Source of the DNA: JAFGXF01 sp963732595
GTDB lineage: Bacteria > Chloroflexota > Anaerolineae > Anaerolineales > Anaerolineaceae
Direction: 5' to 3'
DNA length: 64,000 nt
Assembly: GCA_963732595.1 (NCBI GenBank)
Contig: CAVSZZ010000002.1
Coordinates: forward strand, 1,984,001 to 2,048,000
Part shown: piece after piece, positions 27,831 through 37,256 of the stretch
Layout of the letters: each line of letters starts with the position of its first letter
Numbering within the stretch: position 1 is the stretch's first letter
Notes under the pieces: model-generated
The model's database searches: none
Seen by the model: the letters and a program-made list of their open reading frames with translations, nothing else
Told to the model about the DNA's origin: nothing
Translations under genes and position numbers: made by a program

Positions 27831-28620
27831 ATGCACAGCCCAATTCCCGGTCCATTGAAAGAAGCCCTGGCCGATCTGCCGCTGGCGGAAGTGCGCTATT
27901 TCCAATCGATCGATTCAACCAACTCCTATTGCCTGCATTGGGCAGGTGATGACGCTGCCGACCTATCCCTGGTGGTCGCTGACCACCAATCAGCCGGCCG
28001 TGGCCGCGAGGGCCGCGAGTGGGTTACCAATCCGGGTTCTGCCCTGGCATTCTCCTTGATCCTGCGACCGGCTGGCAGAGAAGCTGACTGCCTGCCTTTC
28101 TTCTCTCCCCTGGGAGCCGTGGCCATCCGGGCAACTCTGAACCAACTTTATGGTTTGCCGGCGGAGATCAAATGGCCGAATGATGTCCTGGTGGCTCGCA
28201 GGAAATTGGCCGGCATCCTGGTGGAGAACCTTTGGGAAGGGGAGATTCTTGCAAGCGATCATCATCGGGATCGGGGTGAACATCACCCCTGATGCACTGC
28301 CTCCACCGTCTGAGCTGCTTTTTCCGGCCACCTGTGTGGAAGCGGAAGCCGGACAACCGGTCGACCGCTGGCAAGTGCTGGCCGGCATCCTCAACGCCCT
28401 GGTGGCATGGCGTGCCAGGCTGGCATCCGTGGATTTCTTCGAGGAGTGGTCCTCTCATCTGGCCTTTCACGGGGAACAGGTGTGCATCAGCAGCTCTCTC
28501 AAGCCCGACCTGGTTGGCCGGATCACCGGTATCGGAGCTGGTGGCGAGCTCCTGATCGTTACGGAGGATGGCACGAGCCATGCGATCATGGTTGGCGATG
28601 TTCGATTGAGGGCGGTATAA
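27831..28620 (+). CDS. birA: biotin-[acetyl-CoA carboxylase] ligase, one frameshift
   Basis: BirA makes biotinyl-AMP and attaches biotin to carboxyl carrier proteins. IDSTNSYCL, ADHQSAGRGREGREW (biotin/ATP-binding GRGRxGR) and IKWPNDVLV with KLAGILVE are in the first frame. IIIGIGVNI and the C-terminal SH3-like domain (LVGRITGIGAGGELLIVTEDG) are in the second. The switch is near 28245, where one extra T in GATTCTTGCAAG would restore the frame if removed. No N-terminal HTH, so this is the monofunctional class without repressor activity. Confidence 0.92.
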
Positions 28621-28638
28621 TTACCTGCGGAGGCAGAC

Positions 28639-28845
28639 ATGCTGGATGATCTCAGGCAACAGGCGAGCGAATCGGATTTCCTCAAAGGTCTGGAGGAACC
28701 GGTTCCTGAACCTCCCAAGAAAAAGAACATACTGCAACAAATTTCCCCTGCTAAGCGTTTTGTGATTGCCGCCCTGTTGTTCGCGGGCGCCCTGGTGGTT
28801 GGCATGGCGCTCCTGCTGGCAACAGGCAGCGTTTTCATCCCATAA
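28639..28845 (+). CDS. small single-helix membrane protein
   Basis: 68 residues: an acidic N-terminus (LDDLRQQASESDFLKGLEEPVPEP), a KKK turn and one C-terminal membrane helix (about 44-65). Supported by GCGGAGGCAGAC before the ATG and by TATAAT (28616-28621) with TTGGCG 18 bp upstream, overlapping the birA stop. Function not recognised. Confidence 0.55.
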   Translation: MLDDLRQQASESDFLKGLEEPVPEPPKKKNILQQISPAKRFVIAALLFAGALVVGMALLLATGSVFIP

Positions 28846-28852
28846 ATAATCA

Positions 28853-28878
28853 AAAAGACCGGCTCGATCCGGTCTTTT
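28853..28878. terminator. terminator between small membrane protein gene and gyrA
   Basis: AAAAGACCGG-CTCGAT-CCGGTCTTTT followed by TTCTTTT, between convergent genes. Confidence 0.8.
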
Positions 28879-28899
28879 TCTTTTGGATTTCACACCCCA

Positions 28900-31487
28900 C
28901 TACAGGGGCAGGGGTTCCTGGAAGGCGGTTGTTCCTTTTTCTTCCACATCCCCATTCTTCCCACTCTCATCGGTACTTCCATTCCCATTTCCATTTTTAT
29001 CATTTCCATTGGATGGCTCTGCTGTGACGCCACTCTTCTGCAGCTCGGCCATGGAGATGCGTGCCAGGCTGGCCAATCGATCTCCGGCGGGCATGTTCAT
29101 TAGTCTCACCCCACGGGTGGACCGGCCGCTCTGACTGACCTGGCTGACTTTCAGCCTGAGTACGATGCCGCCCGAGGTGATCAGGGTGATGTCATCACTT
29201 TCCTGGACAACCCTGGCAGCTGCTATGTGTCCGATCTTTTCCAGGCTGGACTGGTTGATGGTGGCCATGCCACCGGTTGCGCGGCCCTTGGGGGCATATT
29301 CTGTCAGCGGGGTCCGTTTTCCGTAACCCTGTTCGGTCACCACCAACAGGTCACCTCCGGGCTCAACGACCTCCATGCCGGAAACCTGGTCATTCGGAGT
29401 GAGTTTGATGCCCGCGACACCGGCTGCCTGGCGACCCATGGCGCGGATGTTCTTTTCGCTGGTTCTTAATGCATGACCGTGAGATGTCACCAGGATAATC
29501 TCATCCTGGCCGTTGGTCAGTCGCACCCACCAGAGCTCATCACCTTCTTCCAGTGAGATGGCGATCAAACCGGACGGTCGGACGGCAGCAAATTCCGATA
29601 GGGAGACGCGTTTGACCCGGCCCTTCCGGGTGGTCATCGTGCAATACCCGGATCCGTCCAGGGCGGTCACTGAAACTGCTGCGGTGATCTGCTCACCGGG
29701 TTCCACCGACAGGACATTCACGAGTGGGATACCCCGGTCGGCGCGGCCAGCATCCGGGATCTGGTAGGCTTTTTCGGAATAGACCTTGCCCTTGTCCGAG
29801 AAGAACAACATGGTATTCAGGGTGCGGGCCGGGATGAGCATCAAAACCTCGTCCTCTTCCTTGACGGCCTGCCCGGTGACGCCCCGACCGCCGCGTGACT
29901 GGGTGCGGTAAGCCCCGGCTGAGACGCGTTTGATATATCCGCGTTGGGTGATGCTGATCAGGATCGACTCATCAGCGACCAGGTCCTCTTCCTTGAATTC
30001 CTCTTTCGCATCCGCGGCGATGCGGGTGCGGCGTTCGTCGCCATACTTCTCAGACAGCTCGCGCAGGTCATCCTGGATGACCTGCAGGATCGCCTTGGGA
30101 TGAGCCAGCAGGTCCTCCAGGTGGGCGATGCGGGCCATGATCTCCTTGTGCTCGTCCTCGATCTTTTGCCGTTCCAGAGCAGCCAGCCGGCGCAATTGCA
30201 TGTCCAGGATGGCCTGGGCTTGCAGGTCGCTCAGCTTGAAGCGCTGTATCAGGCGCGTTCCTTGGCCGTGTCAGCATCCGGTGACTTGCGGATGGTGTCG
30301 ATGACGTCATCCAGATTCGCCAGCGCGATCAACAATCCGTCGAGAATGTGGGCTCGCGCACGGGCTTTTTCGAGGTCGAATTGTGAACGCCGGGTGATGA
30401 CTTCCTGGCGGTGTTCGATGAATATCTGAAGCGTGCGTTTGAGGGTCAGCACGCGCGGTTCACCTTTGACCAGCGCCAGTAGGTGGATCCCGAAAGTGGA
30501 TTGCAGCGGTGTGTATTTATAGAGTTGATTCAGGACCTGTTTGGGTTGGGCACCCCGCTTGAGCTCGATCACGATGCTCATGCCACGCCGGTCCGATTCA
30601 TCGCGCAAGTCGGCGATGTTATCAATGCGCCCCTCGCGCACCAGTTCTGCGATGCGTTCGATCAGGCTGGATTTGTTGACCTGATAGGGGATCTCGGTGA
30701 TGATGATGTTGAAGCGCCCAGCCTTTGCCCTCTTCGATATGCGCCAGCCCGCGGATCACCAGCCGACCACGACCGGTGGTGTATGCCTGGTGGATGCCCT
30801 CGCGCCCGACGATGATCCCGCCGGTGGGAAAGTCGGGTCCCGGCAGGAGTTCGATCAATTCGTCCGTGCTGATCTCGTCGAATTCATCGTAATGTTCGAT
30901 GACATGATTGATGGCGGCCGCCAGTTCCCTGCAGGTTATGCGGGGGAATATTGGTCGCCATGCCGACTGCGATGCCGGATGAGCCGTTCAGAAGCAGATT
31001 GGGCAACCTGGCTGGCAGTGATCAGGGGTTCTTGCAGCGTGCCATCAAAATTATCCGCGAAATCGACCGTATTCTTGTCGATATCCAGCAGCATTTCCTC
31101 GGCGATATGCGCCAGGCGGGCTTCGGTGTACCGCATGGCTGCCGGGGCATCGCCATCCACCGATCCGAAGTTGCCCTGACCGTTGACCAGCATGTAGCGC
31201 ATGGAGAAATCCTGGGCCATGCGCGCCATGGCTTCGTATACCGCGCTGTCGCCGTGGGGGTGATACTTGCCGAGCACTTCACCGACGATACGGGCGGACT
31301 TCTTGTAAGCGCTTCCGGCGCGGATGCCCATATCATGCATCGCGAACAGGATGCGACGGTGGACGGGTTTCAAGCCGTCGCGTGCATCCGGCAGGGCGCG
31401 CGCCACGATGACGCTCATCGCGTAGTCCAGATAGGCCGACCGCATCTGGTGGTCGATATCAACGCTTTCGATATTACCAATTTCCAT
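28900..31487 (-). CDS. gyrA: DNA gyrase subunit A, four frameshifts
   Basis: GyrA cuts and rejoins DNA for supercoiling. The start is the ATG at 31487, behind AGAGGTTCCT. The N-terminus shows DIDHQMRSAYLDYAMSVIVARALPDARDG, the quinolone-resistance region HPHGDSAVYE and the catalytic tyrosine in AAMRYTEAR. The C-terminal beta-pinwheel carries QSRGGRG, a close form of the GyrA box (QRRGGKG), which separates it from topoisomerase IV. Breaks near 31018 (extra base), 30928 (extra base at CTGCAG), 30723 (extra G) and 30245 (extra CG) must be removed to join the pieces. The Asn/Gly-rich tail is low complexity. A second, intact GyrA-type gene is at 53991. Confidence 0.9.
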
Positions 31488-31550
31488 AGGAACCTCTTCT
31501 TGTTTAGAACCCGCCAATTATATCTTATCGATTCGATCCGGCCATACGAA

Positions 31551-31578
31551 AAAGCCCGGCGGATCTCCGCCGGGCTTT
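31551..31578 (-). terminator. terminator of the MFS gene
   Basis: AAAGCCCGGCGG-ATCT-CCGCCGGGCTTT, 18 bp after the MFS stop and upstream of gyrA. Confidence 0.8.
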
Positions 31579-31595
31579 AAGGTGATTTGCTTCGA

Positions 31596-33059
31596 TTACG
31601 CTCCTTCGGGAACCTTCACTTTGGTCAGGGCCAGGATGGATATGAGGAACAAACCGGCATAAATGGCAAAGATGACCAGGTAACCCAGACCGGGTTGCAG
31701 GGCATTGAAGGAGTCCGCCATCGGGCCTGCCGATCCCGGCACCCACGATGCCTGCGCCGGCGCCGGCCAGGTTGGAGATGCCCAGGTATTTGCCGGCTTC
31801 AGCCGGAGGAACCAGCTTGGTTCCGAGCGCCCAGTTGGAGGCGAAGAATAACCCGGTACCCAGTCCGATGATCGCGCCACTGATGAGCAGCAAGGGTAAA
31901 CTGCGCGCAAAGAGCAGTAACACGGCGCCGCAGCTGCGATCACGGCCGCCAGGGCGACCAGTCGTTTCTTACCGACCCGGTCGGCAATATAGCCGCCGAT
32001 CACTGCCGATAACATCAGGAACACTGCCACGGCTGCCATCAGGATACTGGTCGTGGTGGCCGGATTGGGATCGTGCATCACATCCCGCAGGAAGTAGAGT
32101 GCGAATCCCTGGATCGAACCGACCGCTGCCAGGAATAACAACCGGTTGATGACCCACCAGATGAAGGACATATGCTGTCGGGCATCCTTGCCGATTCCAA
32201 CCTGGGCACCAAAGTAGACGCCGAGGAAGATCGAACCGGCCATCGCTACCAGACCTGCCAGGCCGATCAGGATGATCTGGGTATTGAGCGTGACACCCGC
32301 GCTGGTCAGTAATTTGCCGCTTGAACTGACCAACCAGATGGCTGCCCGGGTGACACCCACAAAAATGGCGGTCAGGGCCAGGATACGCAGGACCGGCTCC
32401 AGTACTTTCCCGGTTGATTTTTGTTTGAGCGGCTCTTCTTTGACAAAGATCACCGTGACAAGCATGGTGATGATGAAGCCTGCCATGATGATCCCGATCA
32501 CCGGCCAGATCAAACCCTTATCAACCATCCTGCCCACGAACAGGGCCACCAGGGCTGCCGGGAGCAGTTCAAGCAATGATTTAAAGCCGGAAGAACGACC
32601 GCGCTGGTTCTCAGGGACCACATCCGGCATCAATCCCTGAACGGCGGCCTGCCCCAGGTTGGAGGAGAACTGCATCAGGATCGTACCGATGGTCAGTACC
32701 AGATAGGCGGCGCTCACACCCAGAATTATTTTACTGTTGGCGCCCATGAATGAGGGGGATGATCCGATGATAAAAAGGAAGATCACATTGAGGATGGCAC
32801 CCCAGATGATGAACGGCCGCCGCCGGCCAATTTTTGCCGTTGAACGGTCGCTCCAAAAACCCGCGATGGGTTGGAACAGCATGGCCACCGACAGGCCGAT
32901 GACGCGCAGGTTTGCCAGGTAGGTGTTCTTCATTTCCACCGGCATGAACATCAATACCAGGGCTGGCATCAGGATGGGGGTCAGAATGCCGGAGGCGATG
33001 TTAATGCCCAGCCAATAGCTGTTGATCGCCAGATGGTCGTACCAATGCAGGTTTTTCAT
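31596..33059 (-). CDS. MFS transporter with two compensating frameshifts
   Basis: Reads through as 487 residues with about twelve membrane helices. The N-terminal half has GFWSDRSTAKIGRRRPF, resembling the loop-2 motif of the glycoside-pentoside-hexuronide/SLC45-like branch. Residues of roughly 383-447 (APCYCSLRAV to GSAG) are low-hydrophobicity nonsense, while the next frame over the same DNA (31735-31925) reads VLLLFARSLPLLLISGAIIGLGTG..GTKLVPPAEAGKYLGISNLAGAG, a perfect pair of transporter helices. A two-base gain near 31925 and an extra G near 31735 explain this. AAGGAGTATTC precedes the ATG. Substrate possibly a sugar; uncertain. Confidence 0.8.
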   Translation of the reverse strand: MKNLHWYDHLAINSYWLGINIASGILTPILMPALVLMFMPVEMKNTYLANLRVIGLSVAMLFQPIAGFWSDRSTAKIGRRRPFIIWGAILNVIFLFIIGSSPSFMGANSKIILGVSAAYLVLTIGTILMQFSSNLGQAAVQGLMPDVVPENQRGRSSGFKSLLELLPAALVALFVGRMVDKGLIWPVIGIIMAGFIITMLVTVIFVKEEPLKQKSTGKVLEPVLRILALTAIFVGVTRAAIWLVSSSGKLLTSAGVTLNTQIILIGLAGLVAMAGSIFLGVYFGAQVGIGKDARQHMSFIWWVINRLLFLAAVGSIQGFALYFLRDVMHDPNPATTTSILMAAVAVFLMLSAVIGGYIADRVGKKRLVALAAVIAAAAPCYCSLRAVYPCCSSVARSSDWVPGYSSPPTGRSEPSWFLRLKPANTWASPTWPAPAQASWVPGSAGPMADSFNALQPGLGYLVIFAIYAGLFLISILALTKVKVPEGA

Positions 33060-33082
33060 TGAATACTCCTTGGATTAGATTT

Positions 33083-33111
33083 GAACCACAAAGGCCACAA
33101 AGATCACTAAG
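33083..33111. repeat. left inverted repeat of the GxxExxY cassette
   Basis: GAACCACAAAGGCCACAAAGATCACTAAG (in two parts: GAACCACAAAGG, then CCACAAAGATCACTAAG). The last 16 bases are the exact reverse complement of 33586-33601. Confidence 0.75.
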
Positions 33112-33120
33112 GTCTAGTTG

Positions 33121-33501
33121 TCAAAACACCATCCTTTGAATACCGTTTTTCATTAATTTAACATGCCAGTTAAGAAGATATCCGAGTTTATGCCCGGATA
33201 ATTTTAGGTATGTGAGCAGTTGGGCTTGATGGATGGGGAGAATCAACTCTACTGTCTTGTTTTCGATAATGACTTTCTGGTTTATCAACATATCGATTCT
33301 ATAACCGATATCGATTTTCTTTTTACCATATGTAATGGGTACAGGGACTTCACATTCGACAATAAGACCCCTCTGTGATAGCTCATAGGCAAGGATTTGT
33401 TGATAGGCTGATTCAAGGAGTCCTGGTCCCAGTGCCTTATGGACCTGGATAGCAGCGTCGACTATTTGCCTGCCAATAATTTCAGATTCTGTATCTACCA
33501 T
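33121..33501 (-). CDS. GxxExxY protein (PD-(D/E)XK nuclease-like)
   Basis: 126 residues. The namesake motif is GPGLLESAY (GxxExxY). The family's later blocks are present: a YGKKKIDIGYRIDMLI strand with Asp, an IIENKTVE strand with the E-x-K pair, HQAQLLTYLKLSG and LGYLLNW. This is the expected order of a PD-(D/E)XK nuclease-like core, but activity is unproven for the family. The gene is more AT-rich than its neighbours and is bracketed by inverted repeats, which suggests it arrived as a unit. Confidence 0.85.
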   Translation of the reverse strand: MVDTESEIIGRQIVDAAIQVHKALGPGLLESAYQQILAYELSQRGLIVECEVPVPITYGKKKIDIGYRIDMLINQKVIIENKTVELILPIHQAQLLTYLKLSGHKLGYLLNWHVKLMKNGIQRMVF

Positions 33502-33585
33502 ATCATAATAGATATTAATTAAGATATATCAGGATAAAAAATCACAATTTATCTAAATATATCTTATTCTTGTTCTCTTTGTGTT

Positions 33586-33605
33586 CTTAGTGATCTTTGT
33601 GGTTC
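33586..33605. repeat. right inverted repeat of the GxxExxY cassette
   Basis: CTTAGTGATCTTTGTGGTTC, the inverted partner of 33083-33111. It also supplies the last codons and the stop of the metallophosphoesterase gene. Confidence 0.75.
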
Positions 33606-34480
33606 GATTCATAGATGGGACGGATTTGTATTATTCTTTGCCAGTCGAAGGATCGGCCAGCTTCTTCCCAGATATCATCCGGGACAAAATCCTCCAGCTC
33701 GATGCCGCGCGCCTTGGCCAGGTTATCGACATGGGTGAAAAACAAATGGGCGATATCCTCACCTGACAGGATGGTCTCAAGGAATGCCCGCCCTAACGGC
33801 CCGCATTCCTCCAGGAAGCCACTCTCCTCGAATGATTTAATCACTGGTTGGTGGTCATAAGCCACCCGCTTCAATAGGGGTTGCCATTGACCCTCACGCC
33901 AGTCGAGCAAAGCATACTGCGCATGCGTGTCGCCGTTCAAGGGTCCCCCCACGGCGCCGGGATTGATGATCAGCTTGCCCTCCCGGCCGGCCGCGATCAT
34001 CGGGCGGTGGCTGTGCCCGCATACCAGGACGCTCTCCTGAAGGTCATTAAATGTCTGGTACAGCTTCTCCCGGGATATAAAGGGGGTTTCGTAGGCACTT
34101 TCCAGCGAGCCGTGTGCCACCCGGATCGGCTGTGCACCATCGACCTGGATCACACGCTGCTCGGGCATGCTGCGCAGAAGGCTGAGGTTGCGCGGTTCAA
34201 GGTGCCGTACGCCCCAGCGTAACATATTCATCTGCTTCAGCGTCGCCCAATTGGAGGGAGCTTTGCCGTCGAGATACTCCAGTAAACGGATATCGCTGTT
34301 ACCCAGGACGGAATTCGGGATATATGCCTGCAGGAGATCAAAGGTCTCATTTTCACAGGGACCCGAGATCCAATCCCCGGCTACCAGGATGTCATCGGGA
34401 GCATCGACCTTTAACGCATCCATCACCGCCTCAAGAGCAGGCAGGTTGCCATGGATATCGGCCAGCAATGCGAAGCGCAT
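33587..34480 (-). CDS. metallophosphoesterase (YfcE/MJ0936-like)
   Basis: 297 residues from the ATG at 34480, which follows AAAGAGGTGAAA. The calcineurin-like motifs are complete: LADIHGN, VAGDWISGP, LGNSD, VCGHSHRP and INPGAVGGPLNGD. These place two metals for hydrolysis of a phosphoester or cyclic nucleotide; the natural substrate is unknown. The last residues (ESNHKDH) and the stop are encoded by the right inverted repeat of the GxxExxY cassette, so the original C-terminus was replaced when the repeat arrived. Confidence 0.85.
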   Translation of the reverse strand: MRFALLADIHGNLPALEAVMDALKVDAPDDILVAGDWISGPCENETFDLLQAYIPNSVLGNSDIRLLEYLDGKAPSNWATLKQMNMLRWGVRHLEPRNLSLLRSMPEQRVIQVDGAQPIRVAHGSLESAYETPFISREKLYQTFNDLQESVLVCGHSHRPMIAAGREGKLIINPGAVGGPLNGDTHAQYALLDWREGQWQPLLKRVAYDHQPVIKSFEESGFLEECGPLGRAFLETILSGEDIAHLFFTHVDNLAKARGIELEDFVPDDIWEEAGRSFDWQRIIQIRPIYESNHKDH

Positions 34481-34547
34481 TTTCACCTCTTTGGGTTGGG
34501 ATCAGGGAATTATACCGTGCCACCAGGGGCGGTATTGCGGCCTGGAT

Positions 34548-34578
34548 TTGACCGCCTCGCAGAATTGTCGGCTATAAT
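34548..34578 (+). promoter_or_regulatory. pst promoter
   Basis: TTGACC (34548-34553), 19 bp, TATAAT (34573-34578). The -10 ends 8 nt before the pstS ATG, leaving a leader of a few nt at most. The spacer is longer than ideal and no clear Pho-box direct repeats are seen. Confidence 0.5.
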
Positions 34579-34586
34579 CATGTCTC

Positions 34587-35465
34587 ATGGGCAAGATGAA
34601 ACCCTTGATGACAATTGCACTGGTCTTGCTGCTGGCAGCCTGCCAACCGGCAGCCGGTGAACAACCCCCACCAGCTTCGTATACCTATATCGAAAATAAA
34701 GGCTCAGACACCATGGTCAACCTGGCGCTTGCCTGGGCGGAAAGCTACCAGGCTGTGCATCCGGAAGTGAGCCTTTCAGTGTCCGGCGGAGGTTCAGGGA
34801 CAGGCATCGCTGCCTTGATCAACAATACGGTTGGGATCGCCAACGCCTCCCGCAGTATCAAGCAGGAGGAGATCGACTCGGCCATCGCCGCCGGCATAAC
34901 GCCGGTTGAATTCACCGTTGCGCGGGATGCCATCGGGGTCATCATCAACAAGGAAAACCCGGTCGACCGGTTGACCTTGAGCCAGCTGGCAGATATCTTC
35001 ACCGGTCGCATCGACAACTGGTCCGAGGTGGGCGGTGACGATCTGGAGATTGTGCGTCTGTCGCGCGAAACCAACTCTGGCACGCACGTTTATTTCCTGG
35101 AGACTGTCATCCGGTTGGGAAGTAAGGAGAACAAGGACATCTTCTCGCGTGATACCTTGTTGTTACCTTCGTCAGAAGGCATCATTGCTGAAGTGCGCGA
35201 CAACCCGCATGCCATTGGTTATGATGGACTGGGGTATATCACCGATGAAGTCAAGGTGATTTCAGTGGCGCCGGATGCGAATAGCCCTTACATCCTGCCG
35301 TCCGTGGCGACTGTCAACAATGGTAAATACCCGATTGCCCGCGACCTCTATATGTATACCCCGGGCGAACCCTCCACCGTGGTTAAAGCCTATATTGATT
35401 GGATCCTGTCGCCTGAAGGTCAGAAGATTGTATTGATGCTGGGATTTGTACCCATTATCCAATGA
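34587..35465 (+). CDS. pstS: phosphate ABC transporter, substrate-binding lipoprotein
   Basis: 292 residues with lipobox LLAAC at residues 14-18 or so, so it is membrane-tethered. The mature protein follows the PstS pattern: KGSDTMVNL, SLSVSGGGSGTGIAAL, GIANASRSI, FTVARDAIGVIIN, LTLSQLADIFTGRIDNWSEVGG, RETNSGTHVYFLE and AIGYDGLGYI. These contribute the phosphate-binding Ser/Thr/Arg/Asp residues. First gene of pstSCAB. Confidence 0.93.
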   Translation: MGKMKPLMTIALVLLLAACQPAAGEQPPPASYTYIENKGSDTMVNLALAWAESYQAVHPEVSLSVSGGGSGTGIAALINNTVGIANASRSIKQEEIDSAIAAGITPVEFTVARDAIGVIINKENPVDRLTLSQLADIFTGRIDNWSEVGGDDLEIVRLSRETNSGTHVYFLETVIRLGSKENKDIFSRDTLLLPSSEGIIAEVRDNPHAIGYDGLGYITDEVKVISVAPDANSPYILPSVATVNNGKYPIARDLYMYTPGEPSTVVKAYIDWILSPEGQKIVLMLGFVPIIQ

Positions 35466-36382
35466 ACAAGACTGAGATCTTTGACCGTAAAAAGCGCGAA
35501 CCGATCGGCGAGTGGACCATCACCCGTGTGATCCAGGCTGCCGGGTACTCGTCCATCCTGTTCGTGCTGATGATTTTTTTCTTCCTGATGGCGAATGGCT
35601 TGCCAGCCTTGAAAGATGTTGAATTATCGAACCTGTTCAGCACGATCTGGTATCCGATCGAACAATATTATGGCATCCTGCCGCTCATCCTGGGTTCGCT
35701 GGTCGTGACGATCGGTGCCGCCCTGGTCAGTGTACCGGTTGGGATTCTGACGGCGGTTTACATCTCCGAGATCGCGCCACGTTGGGCGAAGGAAGTCCTC
35801 AAACCTGTGATCGAGATCCTGGCTGGCATCCCTTCCGTTGTACTGGGATTCCTGGGTGCGATCGTCCTGGCACCTTTCCTGCGGGAAAGCCTGGACCTGC
35901 CCACCGGATTGACCGCGCTGGCGGGTTCGATCCTGTTGGGAGCGATCGCGATCCCGACCATCGTCTCGATCTCGGAAGATGCGCTGAACACCGTCCCGAA
36001 ATCCTACCGCGAGGCCGCCCTGGCGCTTGGAACGACCCGCTGGCAGACCATCTGGGGTGTGTCCGTGCCGGCGGCACGTTCGGGTATCCTGATGGCGGTC
36101 ATGCTGGGCATCGGCCGCTCGATCGGCGAGACCATGACGGTCATGATGGTGACCGGTAATGCGCCGGTCATGCCGGATTCGCTGGGTGTCCTGTTCGCCC
36201 CCATCCGCACCATGACCGCCACGATCGCCTCGGAAATGGGCGAGGTGGCCAGCGGCAGCCCCCATTATCATGTCCTGTTCTTCATTGGTATCGTGCTCTT
36301 CATCATCACGCTGGGCGTGAATGTGATGGCCTCGCGGATCGCCTTCCGCTCACGCAAGCGTTCTGAAAGGGTGCTCTCGTGA
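35462..36382 (+). CDS. pstC: phosphate ABC transporter permease
   Basis: 306 residues, six membrane helices after a cytoplasmic lead of about 25 residues. The EAA-type coupling loop SYREAALALGTTRWQTIWGVSVPAARSGI is clear. The start overlaps the pstS stop by 4 nt (ATGA). Confidence 0.93.
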   Translation: MNKTEIFDRKKREPIGEWTITRVIQAAGYSSILFVLMIFFFLMANGLPALKDVELSNLFSTIWYPIEQYYGILPLILGSLVVTIGAALVSVPVGILTAVYISEIAPRWAKEVLKPVIEILAGIPSVVLGFLGAIVLAPFLRESLDLPTGLTALAGSILLGAIAIPTIVSISEDALNTVPKSYREAALALGTTRWQTIWGVSVPAARSGILMAVMLGIGRSIGETMTVMMVTGNAPVMPDSLGVLFAPIRTMTATIASEMGEVASGSPHYHVLFFIGIVLFIITLGVNVMASRIAFRSRKRSERVLS

Positions 36383-37254
36383 GCGATCCAAAGACGATCG
36401 TACCCCGTCTTTCTGCCCGTCGCATTGAGAAGCTCGGATTCGCGTCGTTGGCAGGCCTGTCTTTCCTGCTGGTCCTGCCGATCCTGGCGGTGATCATCTA
36501 CATCATCATCAAGGGTGCTCCGGCCGTCAGTTGGGAATTCCTGTCCAAAATGCCCGCGCACGGAATGAAAGCCGGCGGCATTCTGCCGGCCATCATCGGA
36601 ACATTCTACCTGACGCTCGGCACAGCCATCTTCTCGGTCCCGCTGGGTATCGCCGCCGCCATCTACCTGTCGGAATACGCCCCCGAGAACCGCTTGACGC
36701 GGGCTATCAGAATTGCCATCATCAACCTGGCCGGCATCCCTTCGATCGTTTATGGGCTGTTCGGCCTGGGCTTGTTCGTCATCTTCCTGAAATTGGGCAC
36801 CAGCATCCTGGCCGCCTCGCTGACGCTCTCGATCATGACCTTGCCGGTCATCATCTCCACCACCGAGGAAGCCCTGCGGGCGGTGCCATATGCTTTTCGT
36901 GTGGTTTCCACCTCGCTGGGAACCAGCCGCTGGGAAACCATCCGGCGGGTGGTGCTGCCCCAGGCTGTCCCGGGCATCTTGACCGGTGTGATCCTTGGCC
37001 TGGAACGGGCGGCCGGCGAGACAGCGCCCATCCTGTTCACCGGCGCCACCTTCTTCCTGCCGCAGCTGCCAGGCTCGCCGTTGGATGCGACCATGGCTTT
37101 ACCGTACCACCTGTTTGTCATTTCGACCCAGGTTCCGGGTATGCCGATCGAGATCCAATACGGCACGGTGCTGGTGCTGCTGGTGTTCGTATTGGGCATG
37201 AACCTGATCGCAACCGTCATTCGTTCACGGGCGCGTGCCCGCAGGCAGTGGTGA
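36379..37254 (+). CDS. pstA: phosphate ABC transporter permease
   Basis: 291 residues from a GTG that overlaps the pstC stop (GTGA). Six helices; the EAA loop reads PYAFRVVSTSLGTSRWETIRRVVLPQAVPGI, and LERAAGETAPILFTG is a strong PstA signature. Pairs with PstC to form the channel. Confidence 0.93.
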   Translation: MSDPKTIVPRLSARRIEKLGFASLAGLSFLLVLPILAVIIYIIIKGAPAVSWEFLSKMPAHGMKAGGILPAIIGTFYLTLGTAIFSVPLGIAAAIYLSEYAPENRLTRAIRIAIINLAGIPSIVYGLFGLGLFVIFLKLGTSILAASLTLSIMTLPVIISTTEEALRAVPYAFRVVSTSLGTSRWETIRRVVLPQAVPGILTGVILGLERAAGETAPILFTGATFFLPQLPGSPLDATMALPYHLFVISTQVPGMPIEIQYGTVLVLLVFVLGMNLIATVIRSRARARRQW

Positions 37255-37256
37255 GC

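Noticed and set aside
28900..31487. Reading the broken gyrA as a true pseudogene replaced by the second copy
   Set aside because: Neighbouring essential genes (rho, birA) are broken in the same way, so local sequencing error explains all of them more simply.
36531..37256. Long in-frame extension upstream of pstB through pstA
   Set aside because: The extension has no domain signal and overlaps conserved PstA in another frame; PstB similarity starts at the ATG at 37257.
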